64,000 bases of DNA from Sulfitobacter faviae (GTDB taxonomy: Bacteria; Pseudomonadota; Alphaproteobacteria; Rhodobacterales; Rhodobacteraceae): contig NZ_PGFQ01000001.1 of NCBI RefSeq assembly GCF_029870955.1, positions 1,984,001 through 2,048,000 on the forward strand, written 5' to 3'. A program made the position numbers and the translations under genes. The first letter of the stretch is position 1. Every line of letters begins with the position of its first letter. Shown piece after piece: positions 38,808-48,330 of this stretch. The notes under the pieces were generated by a model. It did no database searches and had not been told where the DNA came from. It saw nothing but the letters and a program-made list of their open reading frames with translations.

Positions 38808-38917
38808 TGCGCCATTGGCTGAAACGCGCGGGCTGGTTCGTAGCGCTTTGGCTGGCCAGCGTCGCCCTGCTGGCGGTGGTGGCCTATGGCATCCGGCTGG
38901 TGATCATGCCCGGCTGA
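38807..38917 (+). CDS. DUF2474-type small membrane protein of the bd oxidase operon
   Basis: A 36-aa peptide starting at ATG 38807, overlapping the cydB stop by 1 nt (TGATG). Basic N-terminus (MRHWLKRAGW) and one TM helix of about 20 residues, ending 'RLVIMPG'. Size, position and pattern match the DUF2474 family found directly after cioB/cydB, which resembles CydX-type accessory subunits. Translational coupling supports that it is real. A role in stability or assembly of the oxidase is inference from CydX. Confidence 0.75.
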   Translation: MRHWLKRAGWFVALWLASVALLAVVAYGIRLVIMPG

Positions 38918-38999
38918 CGCAGCGGCGCGGGCCACGGGCCTTGCCAAGCGCGCTGGCTTCTGGCCTCTTCGGGCCAAAGCAGCACGAAAGGACAGCCCG

Positions 39000-39965
39000 A
39001 TGCGCGCCATGCAAGTCACCGCCTATGACGAACCTCTTACCCTGCAAGAGCTTGAGATGCCCATCCCGGGGCAGGGCGAGGTGCTGGTTCAGGTCGAGAC
39101 CTGCGGGCTGAACTTTGGCGACCTGCTGATCATCAAGGGCACCTATCAGGAAAAACCGCCGCTGCCCTTCACGCTGGGGATGGAGATGGCGGGCACGATC
39201 ACCGCTCTGGGCGCGGGGGTGGATCACCTGAAGGTCGGCCAGCGCGTGGCGGCCTATACCGGCTTTGACGGTCTGGCCGAATATGCCGCCATTCCCGCCG
39301 CCGTCTGCGTGCCGATTCCCGAAGAGATGACGGCAGTGGATGCGGCGGCCTTTCTGATCGCCTATGGCACCAGCCATGTTGCGCTGGACTACAAGGCGCG
39401 GTTGCAGCCGGGTGAGCGGCTGCTGGTCTTGGGCGCCTCGGGCGGCATCGGGCTGACGGCGGTGGAACTGGGCAAGCTGATGGGGGCCGAGGTGATCGCC
39501 GTGGCGCGCGGCGAAGATAAGCTTGCCGTTTGCAAAGAGGCGGGCGCCGATCACCTGATCAATTCCGAGACCGACGACATCCGCGCCATCGTCAAGGAAT
39601 TGGGCGGGGCGGATGTGGTCTATGACCCGGTGGGCGGTGATCAGTTCAAAGCCGCCATGCGCGCCTGCAACCCCGAAGCGCGGCTGATCCCCTTGGGCTT
39701 TGCCAGCGGTGAGGTGCCTCAGATTCCGGCCAATATCCTGCTGGTCAAGAACCTCACCGTCTTGGGCTTTTACTGGGGCGGCTATGCCAAGATCAAACCT
39801 TCGGTCCTAACCGACAGTTTCGCCGAGCTGATCAAATGGTATGTCGCGGGCAAGCTGAAACCCCATGTCAGCAACGTCATGCCGCTGGAACAGGCGAATG
39901 AGGCGCTGGCCCTGCTGCGCGACCGCAAGGCAACGGGCAAAGTGGTGGTCAAGGTGGCGGCTTAA
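39000..39965 (+). CDS. NADPH:quinone oxidoreductase (zinc-free MDR family)
   Basis: A 321-aa medium-chain dehydrogenase/reductase. The GroES-like half has 'NFGDLLIIKGTYQEKPPLPFTLG', the zinc ligands of alcohol dehydrogenases are absent, and the Rossmann fold starts at 'LLVLGASGGIGLTAVELGKLMGA' (about 141-163). 'YDPVGGDQF' and 'NLTVLGFYWGG' are typical of the QOR group. It reduces quinones or alkenals with NADPH in the cytoplasm. AAAGGA precedes the ATG. It is convergent with the DMT exporter gene and overlaps it by 4 nt. Confidence 0.9.
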   Translation: MRAMQVTAYDEPLTLQELEMPIPGQGEVLVQVETCGLNFGDLLIIKGTYQEKPPLPFTLGMEMAGTITALGAGVDHLKVGQRVAAYTGFDGLAEYAAIPAAVCVPIPEEMTAVDAAAFLIAYGTSHVALDYKARLQPGERLLVLGASGGIGLTAVELGKLMGAEVIAVARGEDKLAVCKEAGADHLINSETDDIRAIVKELGGADVVYDPVGGDQFKAAMRACNPEARLIPLGFASGEVPQIPANILLVKNLTVLGFYWGGYAKIKPSVLTDSFAELIKWYVAGKLKPHVSNVMPLEQANEALALLRDRKATGKVVVKVAA

Positions 39966-40942
39966 GCCCGCCGCCCGCCCTGCAAACGGGTCACGCGCAG
40001 CGCCTTCTGGCGCTCGCGTAGGTAGACGAACAGACCCGAGGCGAGGATCAGCGCGATCCCGACCCAGACCTCCCAGACCGGGAGGTCGCCGAAGATCACG
40101 AAACCCCAGAACACCGCCAGCGGCAGGCCGATATATTCGAACGGGGCGACGGTGGCGGCATCCCCCAGCCGGTAGGCTTGGCTGAGGCAATAGCCGATCA
40201 GCGCGATGTTCAACCCGATCCCGAGGAAGGTGAGGTAATCCTCACGGGCAGGCCAAATCCACGCGCGCAGCAGGAACTGGAGCGAGGCACTGCTGCCCTC
40301 ATCCACGAACCGCCCATCGCCCGCGATCAGGAAAAACCCCAGTGACACGGCGACAAAGGCGGCTTGGATATAGACCATAAGCGCCGAGGCTTTGGAGTTC
40401 ACGCCCAGCTTGCGGGTCATCAATTGGTTCAACGCATAGGTCAGCGCCGCCAGCATCGGCAGAAGCAACACCCAGCGAGAGACTTCGAGCGTTGCGGTGC
40501 TGGCCCAAGGGCGCATCATGATCACCATGCCGATGAACCCCACGATCACCGCGCCAAGCCGCAGCGGGCCGACCTTTTCGCCCAACAGTGGGATCGACAG
40601 CACCGTGATGAACAGGGGTGCGGCAAAGAACAGCGCCGTCGCCTCGGCCAACGGCAGAACCGATAGCGCCAGAAAGAAGGACATGTTCGAGATCACGATG
40701 AGCAGCCCGCGCAGCAGATGCAGCCCCGGCTGCCGCGTTTTAAGCAGGTGAAACCCGCCTTCGAGTTTGACCAGCACCAGCCCCAGCAGAATCCCGATGG
40801 CCGAGCGGGTAAAGACGATCTGATGCAGCGGATAGCCGCCCGACAGACGTTTGATCAGCATGTCATTGACCGAAATCGCGGCGACGCCGAGAAGGATCAG
40901 CCCGATCGCCAGTCCGGCGCGGTTATGGGAGTTACTTGTCAT
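39962..40942 (-). CDS. DMT-family (EamA) transporter
   Basis: A 326-aa inner-membrane protein with ten predicted TM helices in two EamA repeats. Marks: 'LILLGVAAISVNDMLIKRLSGGYPLHQIVFTRS', 'VLPLAEATALFFAAPLFITVLSIPLLGEKVG' and the second repeat 'RLGDAATVAPFEYIGLPLAVFWGFVIFGDLP'. Members export amino acids, nucleobases or other metabolites, or act as S-adenosylmethionine carriers; the substrate is unknown. It is divergent from the CoxG-like gene with a 103-nt spacer. Confidence 0.88.
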   Translation of the reverse strand: MTSNSHNRAGLAIGLILLGVAAISVNDMLIKRLSGGYPLHQIVFTRSAIGILLGLVLVKLEGGFHLLKTRQPGLHLLRGLLIVISNMSFFLALSVLPLAEATALFFAAPLFITVLSIPLLGEKVGPLRLGAVIVGFIGMVIMMRPWASTATLEVSRWVLLLPMLAALTYALNQLMTRKLGVNSKASALMVYIQAAFVAVSLGFFLIAGDGRFVDEGSSASLQFLLRAWIWPAREDYLTFLGIGLNIALIGYCLSQAYRLGDAATVAPFEYIGLPLAVFWGFVIFGDLPVWEVWVGIALILASGLFVYLRERQKALRVTRLQGGRRA

Positions 40943-41045
40943 GGCAAAGACCTATCAGCCCGGCCCGTAAGGTCCAGCGCTTTGACATTGGTTTGCGCAG
41001 AATTACCCGCTAGACTGCTGCGATACGCCAAAGGGAGAGCCAGCC

Positions 41046-41567
41046 ATGCAGATGTCCGACACCCGCCAGATCGCCGCCACCCCCGCCGAGGTTTACGCGG
41101 CATTGCTGGACCCGGAGATGCTGCAAACCTGCGTGCCCGGCGCGCAAGACGTCTCAGGCTCGGTCGAAGAGGGCTATGACGCGACGGTGGTGCAAAAGGT
41201 CGGCCCGGTGAAGGCGACGTTCAAGGGCCATGTGACGCTCTCCGATCTGGTGCCGAACGAAGCGCTGACCATCACCGGCGAGGGCAAGGGCGGTGCCGCC
41301 GGTTTTGCCAAAGGCGGGGCCGAGGTGCGGCTGGCCGAAAAGGACGGCGGGACCGAGCTGAGTTATGATGTCGAGGCCAAGGTCGGCGGCAAGCTGGCGC
41401 AGCTTGGCAGCCGGATCATCGACGGTTTCGCCAAGAAAATGGCGGATCAGTTCTTCGACAACCTGCAATCCTCGCTCGAAGGTCCGGCAGAGCAGGGCGC
41501 AGAGGCGCCGGCCACCGAAGAAGACGCGCCTGCCAAAAAGGGCTGGTTCGGCCGCGCCAAGACCTGA
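41046..41567 (+). CDS. CoxG-like SRPBCC protein (CO dehydrogenase subunit G family)
   Basis: A 173-aa protein of the START/SRPBCC fold: 'MQMSDTRQIAATPAEVYAALLDPEMLQTCVPGAQDV', 'VKATFKGHVTLSDLVPNEALTITGEGKGGAAGFAKGGAEVRL' and 'LAQLGSRIIDGFAKKMADQFFDNL' cover the fold. The C-terminal 25 residues are charged linker. CoxG members help recruit molybdenum hydroxylases of the CO-dehydrogenase type to the membrane, but many lie apart from such enzymes, as here. GGGAGA lies before the ATG. Function at this site is unknown. Confidence 0.85.
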   Translation: MQMSDTRQIAATPAEVYAALLDPEMLQTCVPGAQDVSGSVEEGYDATVVQKVGPVKATFKGHVTLSDLVPNEALTITGEGKGGAAGFAKGGAEVRLAEKDGGTELSYDVEAKVGGKLAQLGSRIIDGFAKKMADQFFDNLQSSLEGPAEQGAEAPATEEDAPAKKGWFGRAKT

Positions 41568-41630
41568 AGGCATCTGTTCAGCCGGTGCAAAGCCGGTTAG
41601 GTTGCGCGCCTTACCAAAGCGGAGACGACC

Positions 41631-42560
41631 ATGCCGACAATCGTGGATATTCAAAACCTGCGTAAATCCTACGCGGGCGGTTTCGAGGCGCTCAAAGGGG
41701 TCAATCTACAGATCGAAAAGGGCGAGATTCTCGCGCTTCTGGGCTCGAACGGGGCGGGGAAGACGACGCTCATTTCGACCATCTGCGGCATCACCACTGC
41801 GACCAGCGGCAGGGTGACCGTCGGCGGCCATGACATTCGGGATGATTTCCGCGCGGCCCGTTCCATGATCGGGCTGGTCCCGCAGGAGATTAATCTCGAA
41901 CCCTTTGAGAAGGTCATCAACACCGTGCGCTTCTCGCGCGGGCTGTTTGGCCGTCCGGCGGATGAGGCGGTGTTGGAGAAAATCCTGCGCCAACTCTCGC
42001 TCTGGGACAAGAAAGACAGCCAGATCCGCGAGCTTTCGGGCGGGATGAAACGCCGCGTGCTGATCGCCAAGGCGCTGGCGCATGACCCCAAGGTGCTGTT
42101 TCTGGATGAGCCGACCGCGGGCGTCGACGTAGAACTGCGCAAGGACATGTGGGAGATCGTGGCGGGGCTGAAAGCCTCGGGCGTGACGATCATCCTGACC
42201 ACCCATTATATCGAAGAGGCCGAGGCCATCGCCGACCGGATCGGCGTCATCGCCAAGGGCGAATTGCTGCTGGTCGAAGAGAAACACGCGCTGATGGCGC
42301 GCATGGGCAAGAAGCAACTCGAAGTCCAGCTGACCGAGCCGATCACCGAAGTGCCGCTGGCGCTGCAATCGCCGGACGTGGAATTGTCCGCCGATGGGCA
42401 ATCGCTGATCTACACCTATGACACCAATGCCGAGCGGACCGGGATCACCAAACTGCTCTCCAAAGTCGCGGAAAGCGGTCTGGTGCTGCAAGACGTGGCG
42501 ACACGGCAAAGCAGCTTGGAAGATATTTTTGTCGATCTGCTCAAGGAGGATGCGGCATGA
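41631..42560 (+). CDS. ABC-2-type exporter ATP-binding protein
   Basis: A 309-aa ATPase with Walker A '[15 protein letters not shown]' (about 39-53), signature '[15 protein letters not shown]', Walker B '[16 protein letters not shown]' and H-loop '[11 protein letters not shown]'. The 90-residue C-terminal extension is typical of DrrA/YadG-type exporters. It overlaps the permease gene by 4 nt (ATGA), so they form one transporter. The substrate is unknown; family members export drugs, lipids or polysaccharides. It probably shares a transcript with the CoxG-like gene 63 nt upstream. Confidence 0.92.
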   Translation: MPTIVDIQNLRKSYAGGFEALKGVNLQIEKGEILALLGSNGAGKTTLISTICGITTATSGRVTVGGHDIRDDFRAARSMIGLVPQEINLEPFEKVINTVRFSRGLFGRPADEAVLEKILRQLSLWDKKDSQIRELSGGMKRRVLIAKALAHDPKVLFLDEPTAGVDVELRKDMWEIVAGLKASGVTIILTTHYIEEAEAIADRIGVIAKGELLLVEEKHALMARMGKKQLEVQLTEPITEVPLALQSPDVELSADGQSLIYTYDTNAERTGITKLLSKVAESGLVLQDVATRQSSLEDIFVDLLKEDAA

Positions 42561-43318
42561 ACTGGACCGCGATCAAAGCCATCTACGCTTTTGAAATGGC
42601 GCGTTTCTTTCGCACCATCACGCAAAGCATCATCTCGCCGGTGCTGTCGACCTCGCTTTACTTCGTGGTCTTTGGCGCCGCCATCGGCAGCCGCATTGAT
42701 GAGGTCGAGGGCGTGAGCTACGGCGCCTTCATCGTGCCGGGGCTGATCATGCTCAGCGTCATCACGCAGTCGATCTCCAACGCCTCTTTCGGGATCTATT
42801 TCCCGAAGTTCATCGGCACGGTTTACGAGCTGCTCTCGGCCCCGATCAATTTCTTCGAGATCGTCATCGGCTATGTCGGCGCGGCGGCGACCAAGGCGCT
42901 CTTTATCGGCACGATTATCCTGATCACGGCCTTCTTCTTTGTCGACATCACGATCCAGCACCCCATCGCCATGGTGGCCTTCCTGATCCTGACCTGCATC
43001 AGCTTCGCGCTGATGGGCTTTATCATCGGCATCTGGGCGGGCAATTTCGAGCAGTTGCAACTGGTGCCTCTGTTGATCGTCACGCCGCTGGTCTTCCTTG
43101 GCGGGTCTTTCTACTCGATCTCGATGTTGCCGCCGGTCTGGCAAGTGATCTCGCATTTCAATCCGGTGGTCTATCTGATCTCGGGCTTTCGCTGGGCGTT
43201 TTTCGGCGCGGCGGATGTGCCGATCATCACCAGCCTTGCCGCCATCGCGCTGTTTACCGCGCTTTGCCTCGGCGTGATCTGGTGGATTTTCCGCACCGGC
43301 TGGCGTCTGCGGGCCTGA
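42557..43318 (+). CDS. ABC-2-type transporter permease
   Basis: A 253-aa inner-membrane permease with six TM helices. Marks: '[27 protein letters not shown]', '[26 protein letters not shown]', '[22 protein letters not shown]' and '[13 protein letters not shown]', which are typical of the YadH/NodJ group. Partner of the overlapping ATPase gene upstream. The substrate is unknown. Confidence 0.92.
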   Translation: MNWTAIKAIYAFEMARFFRTITQSIISPVLSTSLYFVVFGAAIGSRIDEVEGVSYGAFIVPGLIMLSVITQSISNASFGIYFPKFIGTVYELLSAPINFFEIVIGYVGAAATKALFIGTIILITAFFFVDITIQHPIAMVAFLILTCISFALMGFIIGIWAGNFEQLQLVPLLIVTPLVFLGGSFYSISMLPPVWQVISHFNPVVYLISGFRWAFFGAADVPIITSLAAIALFTALCLGVIWWIFRTGWRLRA

Positions 43319-43377
43319 GCCTACGAAACTTGGGCGTCCGCCTTGTTTGCGCGGGGTGGGCGTTCTACATGGAGGGC

Positions 43378-44174
43378 ATGAGAATTCGGCTGCCCTTCCT
43401 GAAATCCCCGCCCAGCGTTTCCGTAATCCGGCTTTCCGGCATGATCGGCGCGCAGGGCCGCGCGGTGTTGAACGATGCCACCATGGGTCCGGTTATCGAA
43501 AAGGCTTTTGCCAAGGGCAAGCCTGCCGCTGTCGCCTTGGAGATCAACTCCCCGGTGGCAGCCCGGTGCAATCGTCGTTGATCGGCGCGCGCATCCGGCG
43601 GCTATCCGAAGAAAAGAACATTCCCGTCATCGCCTTCGTCGAAGATGTGGCCGCCTCGGGCGGCTATTGGCTGGCGGCAGCGGCAGATGAGATCTACGCG
43701 GACCCAAGCTCGGTCGTCGGCTCCATCGGGGTGATCTCGGCCTCCTTCGGGGTGCATGAGTTCATCCGCGAGCATGGGGTCGAGCGGCGCGTTTATACGG
43801 CAGGGCAGAGCAAATCGATGCTCGACCCGTTCCGCCCCGAAAACCCCGAAGATGTCGCGCGGCTGAAGGTGCTGCTCGAAGACATCCATGAGAACTTCAT
43901 CGACCATGTGAAGACCCGCCGCGCAGGCAAGCTGCCTGAGGGGCAAGACCTGTTTACCGGGGAAATCTGGCTGGCGAAACGCGCCGCCCAACTGGGGTTG
44001 ATTGACGGGATCGGTCATCTGAAACCGCTGCTGAAAGACCGCTTTGGCGACAAGGTCAGGCTGCGCCGCTATGGCGTGAAACGCGGGCTGTTGTCGCGTT
44101 TTGGCGTGCAGATGATGCAGGACGCGGTTCAGGGCATAGAGGAACGCGCGGCCTTCGCGCGGTTTGGACTCTAG
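43378..44174 (+). CDS. S49 family (SppA/SohB-like) peptidase, one apparent frameshift
   Basis: Reconstructed as 265 aa. It starts 'MRIRLPFLKSPPSVSVIRLSG', has the S49 core 'VALEINSPGGSPVQSSLIGARIRRL' rebuilt across the break, the nucleophile Ser in 'VAASGGYWLAAAADEIYADP' and 'SSVVGSIGVISASFGVHEFI'. These enzymes cut signal peptides or membrane-protein fragments with a Ser-Lys dyad. One base is missing at about 43554-43555, in CCCCGG. ATG 43378 is chosen for similarity; ATG 43369 is an alternative with better ribosome-site spacing. A small membrane-protein gene follows after 3 nt. Confidence 0.83.
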
Positions 44175-44177
44175 CCC

Positions 44178-44342
44178 ATGGTTTTCAAGATCGTCCTGCT
44201 GTTTCTGGTGGCCATGGGCCTGATGGCTTGGTTTGGAAAAATGCATTGGCTGGGGGGCAAACGCCTGACCCGGTCTAAATGCCGTGACTGCGGACGTTAC
44301 CGCATTGGCAAAGGCGATTGTGCCTGTAAGGGAGGGCGTTGA
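44178..44342 (+). CDS. Small membrane protein with cysteine (zinc-ribbon-like) tail
   Basis: A 54-aa protein. One N-terminal TM helix (about residues 4-20) is followed by a basic cytoplasmic tail with four cysteines in the pattern C-X2-C-X9-C-X-C ('KCRDCGRYRIGKGDCACKG'), which could bind zinc. It starts 3 nt after the S49 peptidase stop, and its own stop overlaps the antiporter start (TGATG), so it is embedded in an operon. Too short for most gene callers. I do not recognise a named family. Confidence 0.7.
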   Translation: MVFKIVLLFLVAMGLMAWFGKMHWLGGKRLTRSKCRDCGRYRIGKGDCACKGGR

Positions 44343-45300
44343 TGCTGATGCCGTGGCTACTTTCGGGGCTTGGCCTCGTGATCCTGCTGTTTGCGGGGAT
44401 GCGCTGGTGAAAGGGGCGGTGAACCTGTCGCTGCGCCTTGGCGTGCCTGCGTTGATCGTCAGCCTGACCATCGTGGCCTTTGGCACTTCGGCGCCGGAGT
44501 TGTTGATCTCGGTCAAGGCGATCTTGGACGGGGTGCCGGGGCTGGCGCTTGGCAATGTGGTGGGGTCGAATACGGCCAATATCCTGATGGTGCTGGGCAT
44601 TCCGGCACTATTGGCGACGATGCACACCTCGGAATGCAGCACCCGCAAGACCTATAACCAGATGATCGCGGCCTCGCTGTTGTTTATCGCGCTGGCCTTC
44701 CGCGGCATCTTTGACTGGATCGCAGGGCTGATCCTGCTCGCCGGTCTGGCCTATATGCTTTACGACGCTTTTCGCGATGCCAAGGATCACCGCCACGCCT
44801 GCCGCAGCGGCGCGGCAGAGGATGAGGAAGAGCCCGAAGGCGCGGACCCCGATATGGCGGGCTGGCAGATCGCGATGTTCCTGATCCTCGGGCTGATCGG
44901 CCTGCCCTTGGGGGCGAGCCTTTTGGTGGATAACGCGACGATCATCGCCCAGACCTATGGGGTCAGTGATACGGTGATCGGCCTGACGCTGGTGGCCGTG
45001 GGCACGTCGCTGCCTGAGCTTGCGACCACGGTGATGGCGGCGCTGCGCCGTCAGGCGGATGTGGCGCTTGGCAATGTGATCGGCTCCAACATGTTCAACC
45101 TGCTGGCGATCATCGGCATTGCGAGCCTTGTCGGTCCGATCTCGGTCGACGAAGCCTTCTTGCGGATCGACCTTTGGGTGATGTTGGGCGCGTCGCTCTT
45201 GCTGATCCCCTTCGTCTATCTGGGGCGCGATATCACCCGGCTATGGGGCGTGGTGCTCAGCGCGCTTTACGGGCTTTATTTGTTTATCATCCTGATCTGA
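44342..45300 (+). CDS. CaCA-family calcium/sodium antiporter (one apparent frameshift)
   Basis: Reconstructed as 319 aa with ten TM helices in two inverted repeats. The alpha-1 repeat is 'TIVAFGTSAPELLISV' with 'GNVVGSNTANI', and the alpha-2 repeat 'TLVAVGTSLPELATTV' with 'GNVIGSNMFNLLAI'. Both conserved acidic residues of the ion sites are present. The frame breaks in the GGGG run at 44395-44398; one G restores 'LLFAGDALVKGAVNLSLRLG' directly after the start. It is coupled by overlap to the small Cys-motif gene before it and followed 12 nt later by the SDR gene. It resembles YrbG-type exchangers; the ions are inferred from the family. Confidence 0.88.
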
Positions 45301-45312
45301 GGAGGGCGGCAG

Positions 45313-46091
45313 ATGCGGCGGGCATTGGTGACCGGAGCCGGGCAACGTCTGGGCCGTGCCATGGCGCTCTATCTTGGGCAGCGGGGCTTTGACGTGGCGG
45401 TGCATTATGCCACTTCGCAAAGCGGAGCCGAGGCGACCGCCGCCGAGATCACCGCCATGGGCCGCCGCGCCGTGGCTCTGCAAGCCGACCTTCTCGACGA
45501 CACCGCAGCAGAGGCGCTTTTGCCTCGCGCGGCCAAAGCGCTCGGCGGGCCGATCACCTGCCTTGTGAACAACGCCTCGATTTTCGAGCGGGACGATATC
45601 GCCAGCGCCACGCGCGAAAGCTGGGACCGCCATATGGGCAGCAACCTGCGCGCGCCTTTCGTTTTGACGCAGGCGATGGCGGGGCAGGGGCTGACCCCGA
45701 TACCGACGCCGAGGGAGAGCCGCGTGCCAGCGGTTTGATCGTCAATATGCTGGACCAGCGGGTGCGCAACCTGACGCCGGAATTCACCACCTATACGATC
45801 GCCAAGATGGGCCTTTGGGCGATGACGCGCACCAGTGCGCAGGCGCTGGCCCCCGCGATCCGCGTGAATGGCATCGGGCCCGGCCCGACCCTGCAAGGCC
45901 CGCATCAAGACCCCGATGACTTTGCCGCGCAGCGCCGCGGCACGGTTCTGGGACGCGGCGCGAATCCTGCGGATATCACGGCGGCACTGGGGTATTTCAT
46001 CGATTCGCCGGGGGTCACGGGGCAGCTTATCTGCACCGATGGCGGAGAGCATTTGCAATGGGAAACAAGCCCTAAATGCCCCCGAAACTGA
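45313..46091 (+). CDS. SDR-family oxidoreductase, pteridine-reductase-like (one apparent frameshift)
   Basis: Reconstructed as 259 aa. The cofactor motif is TGxxxRxG ('VTGAGQRLGRAMALYL'), the variant found in pteridine reductases (PTR1/FolM) rather than the usual TGxxxGxG. 'LVNNASIF' and the catalytic 'YTIAKMGLWAMT' (YxxxK) follow, then 'IRVNGIGPGPTL' and the C-terminal 'GQLICTDGGEHL'. One G is missing at 45687-45690; restoring it links '...AMAGQG' with 'ADPDTDAEGEPRASGLIVNML'. A role in tetrahydrofolate or other pterin reduction is inferred from the motif. Confidence 0.82.
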
Positions 46092-46376
46092 CGCGCATGC
46101 GGGAAGTTTTGCACGTCCTTAACCTATGTAACCAAAGTGTTACCGAAACCCTTTTGTTTTCAGAGGCTTGTTTCATGGTAAACAAAAGAATGAACAAAAT
46201 CAGGATATTATGGGTGCGCCTAAAAAATAGGCAAATCAGCGAACCATGTTAAAAACAAAGAGAAATCCAAGATGCCCAGAAGTTATCGGCAGAGTTATCC
46301 ACATGTTTGGTGGACATGTTAAAGCTTGCCCCCATTGCCGTCCTATTGCAGCGAAGCACGAGAATCAGCGCCTGAG
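46092..46376. promoter_or_regulatory. A+T-rich spacer upstream of uvrC with inverted repeats and a DnaA box
   Basis: This 285-base gap is clearly richer in A+T than the rest of the window. It has CTTTTGTTT (46151-46159) as a perfect inverted repeat with AAACAAAAG (46180-46188), a GTAAC/GTTAC pair near 46127-46142, a perfect DnaA-box sequence TTATCCACA at 46295-46303, and ACATGT twice (46301-46306, 46314-46319). A single DnaA box is not enough to call an origin. It probably holds the uvrC promoter. Confidence 0.5.
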
Positions 46377-48245
46377 ATGACCACGCCCAACGACAGCCCT
46401 CCGCCGCAAGGCCGCAAGGTGATTCAAGCCTATCTGAAGTCGCTCGATTCCTCGCCGGGCGTCTATCGGATGCTCGATTCGGAAAGCCGCGTGCTCTATG
46501 TCGGCAAGGCGCGGAACCTGCGGGCGCGGGTGTCATCCTACGCGCGGCCCACGGGGCATTCGGCGCGTATCTCGCGAATGATCGCCAATACCGCCTCGAT
46601 GATGTTTCTGACGACCAAGACCGAGACCGAGGCGCTGCTGCTCGAACAGAACCTGATCAAGCAGCTCAAGCCCAAGTTCAACGTGCTGCTGCGCGATGAC
46701 AAGAGCTTTCCCAATATCCTTGTCACCGCCGATCACGACTACCCGCAGATCAAGAAACACCGCGGCGCGAAAAAGGAGAAGGGCAGCTATTATGGGCCCT
46801 TTGCCAGCGCGGGCGCGGTGAACCGGACGCTGAACCAACTGCAACGGGTCTTCCTGTTGCGGGACTGTTCCAATGCGATGTTCGACAGCCGCACGCGGCC
46901 CTGTTTGCAGCATCAGATCAAACGCTGCTCCGCGCCCTGCGTCGGCAAAATCTCGGCCGAGGATTATCGCGAGACCGTGCGCGATGCCGAGCGGTTTCTA
47001 AGTGGCAAATCGACGGATATTCAGGGCCGTTTGGCGCGGGACATGGAAGAGGCGTCAGAGGCGATGGAGTTCGAACGCGCCGCCGCCCTGCGCGACCGGA
47101 TCAAGGCGCTGACGCAGGTTCAGACCGCTCAAGGCATCAACCCGCAGGGGGTGAACGAGGCCGACATTATCGCTCTGCATATGGAAAGCGGGCAGGCCTG
47201 CGTGCAGGTCTTCTTCATCCGCGCCAACCAGAACTGGGGCAACCATGACTACTACCCTCGGATCGGGAGCGAGATCGACGCCGCCGAGGTGCTGGAGGCC
47301 TTCATCGGCCAGTTCTACGACACCCGCGAGCCGCCCCGGCAGTTGATCCTCAGCAATGAGATCGAGAACCCCGATCTGATGGCCGAGGCGCTGAGCGGCA
47401 AGTTGGGCCGTAAGGTCGAACTGCTGGTGCCGAAACGGGGTGAGAAGGCCGAATTGGTCGACGGGGCCCTGCGCAATGCGCGCGAAAGCCTTGCCCGCAA
47501 GATGGCCGAGACGGCGACCCAGACCAAACTCTTGCAAGGGCTGGCGGATGCCTTTGACCTGCCCAAGCCGCCCGAGCGGATCGAGGTTTACGACAACTCG
47601 CATATCCAAGGCACCAATGCCGTCGGCGCGATGATCGTGGCGGGGCCGGAAGGCATGATGAAAAACCAGTACCGTAAGTTCAACATTCGCGGTGATGACC
47701 TGACGCCCGGCGATGACTTCGGCATGATGAAAGAGGTGCTGCACCGCCGGTTCAAACGGCTCATCAAAGAGGACCCGGACCGCAGCCGCGGCCTTTGGCC
47801 TGATCTGCTGCTGATCGACGGCGGCGCGGGGCAGGTGAGCGCCGTGGCCTCTATCATGGCGCAGCATGGGGTCGAGGATATCCCCATGGTGGGCGTGGCC
47901 AAGGGCATCGACCGCGACGCGGGGAAGGAAGAGTTCCACCGCGTCGGCAAGCGCCCCATGGCCCTGCGCCACAACGATCCAGTGCTTTATTTCGTGCAAC
48001 GCTTGCGGGATGAGGCGCACCGTTTCGCTATCGGCACCCACCGTGCCAAACGGGCCAAAGGGGTCAGCGCCACACCGCTCGACGATGTGCCGGGCGTCGG
48101 CGCTGCGCGCAAGCGTGCGCTGCTGGCGCATTTCGGTTCGGCCAAGGCGGTAAGCCGCGCGAACCTCAGCGATCTCAAGGCGGTCGAGGGCGTGTCGGAT
48201 GCACTGGCCGAGACGATCTACGGCTATTTCCATGAAAAAGGCTAG
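46377..48245 (+). CDS. uvrC: Excinuclease ABC subunit C
   Basis: A 622-aa nucleotide-excision-repair nuclease. The GIY-YIG domain is at about 18-100 ('SPGVYRMLD', '[17 protein letters not shown]'), a cysteine cluster '[21 protein letters not shown]' spans about 178-200 (the family Fe-S ligands), the UVR motif '[13 protein letters not shown]', the RNase H-like nuclease '[19 protein letters not shown]' and '[14 protein letters not shown]', and C-terminal helix-hairpin-helices '[20 protein letters not shown]'. With UvrB it cuts on both sides of bulky lesions. I chose ATG 46377, which gives the family length; a longer TTG-started frame has no support. Confidence 0.96.
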   Translation: MTTPNDSPPPQGRKVIQAYLKSLDSSPGVYRMLDSESRVLYVGKARNLRARVSSYARPTGHSARISRMIANTASMMFLTTKTETEALLLEQNLIKQLKPKFNVLLRDDKSFPNILVTADHDYPQIKKHRGAKKEKGSYYGPFASAGAVNRTLNQLQRVFLLRDCSNAMFDSRTRPCLQHQIKRCSAPCVGKISAEDYRETVRDAERFLSGKSTDIQGRLARDMEEASEAMEFERAAALRDRIKALTQVQTAQGINPQGVNEADIIALHMESGQACVQVFFIRANQNWGNHDYYPRIGSEIDAAEVLEAFIGQFYDTREPPRQLILSNEIENPDLMAEALSGKLGRKVELLVPKRGEKAELVDGALRNARESLARKMAETATQTKLLQGLADAFDLPKPPERIEVYDNSHIQGTNAVGAMIVAGPEGMMKNQYRKFNIRGDDLTPGDDFGMMKEVLHRRFKRLIKEDPDRSRGLWPDLLLIDGGAGQVSAVASIMAQHGVEDIPMVGVAKGIDRDAGKEEFHRVGKRPMALRHNDPVLYFVQRLRDEAHRFAIGTHRAKRAKGVSATPLDDVPGVGAARKRALLAHFGSAKAVSRANLSDLKAVEGVSDALAETIYGYFHEKG

Positions 48246-48330
48246 GGCGGGCGGCCCCGTGGTGGCGACGGCCCGCAGGCGGGGCGGTTTCGTCCTTTCA
48301 GCCACGAACGGCGCAAGATAGGATAACGTC

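Noticed and set aside
46295..46303. Chromosome replication origin.
   Set aside because: Only one perfect DnaA box, no nearby dnaA, parAB or hemE-type origin neighbours.
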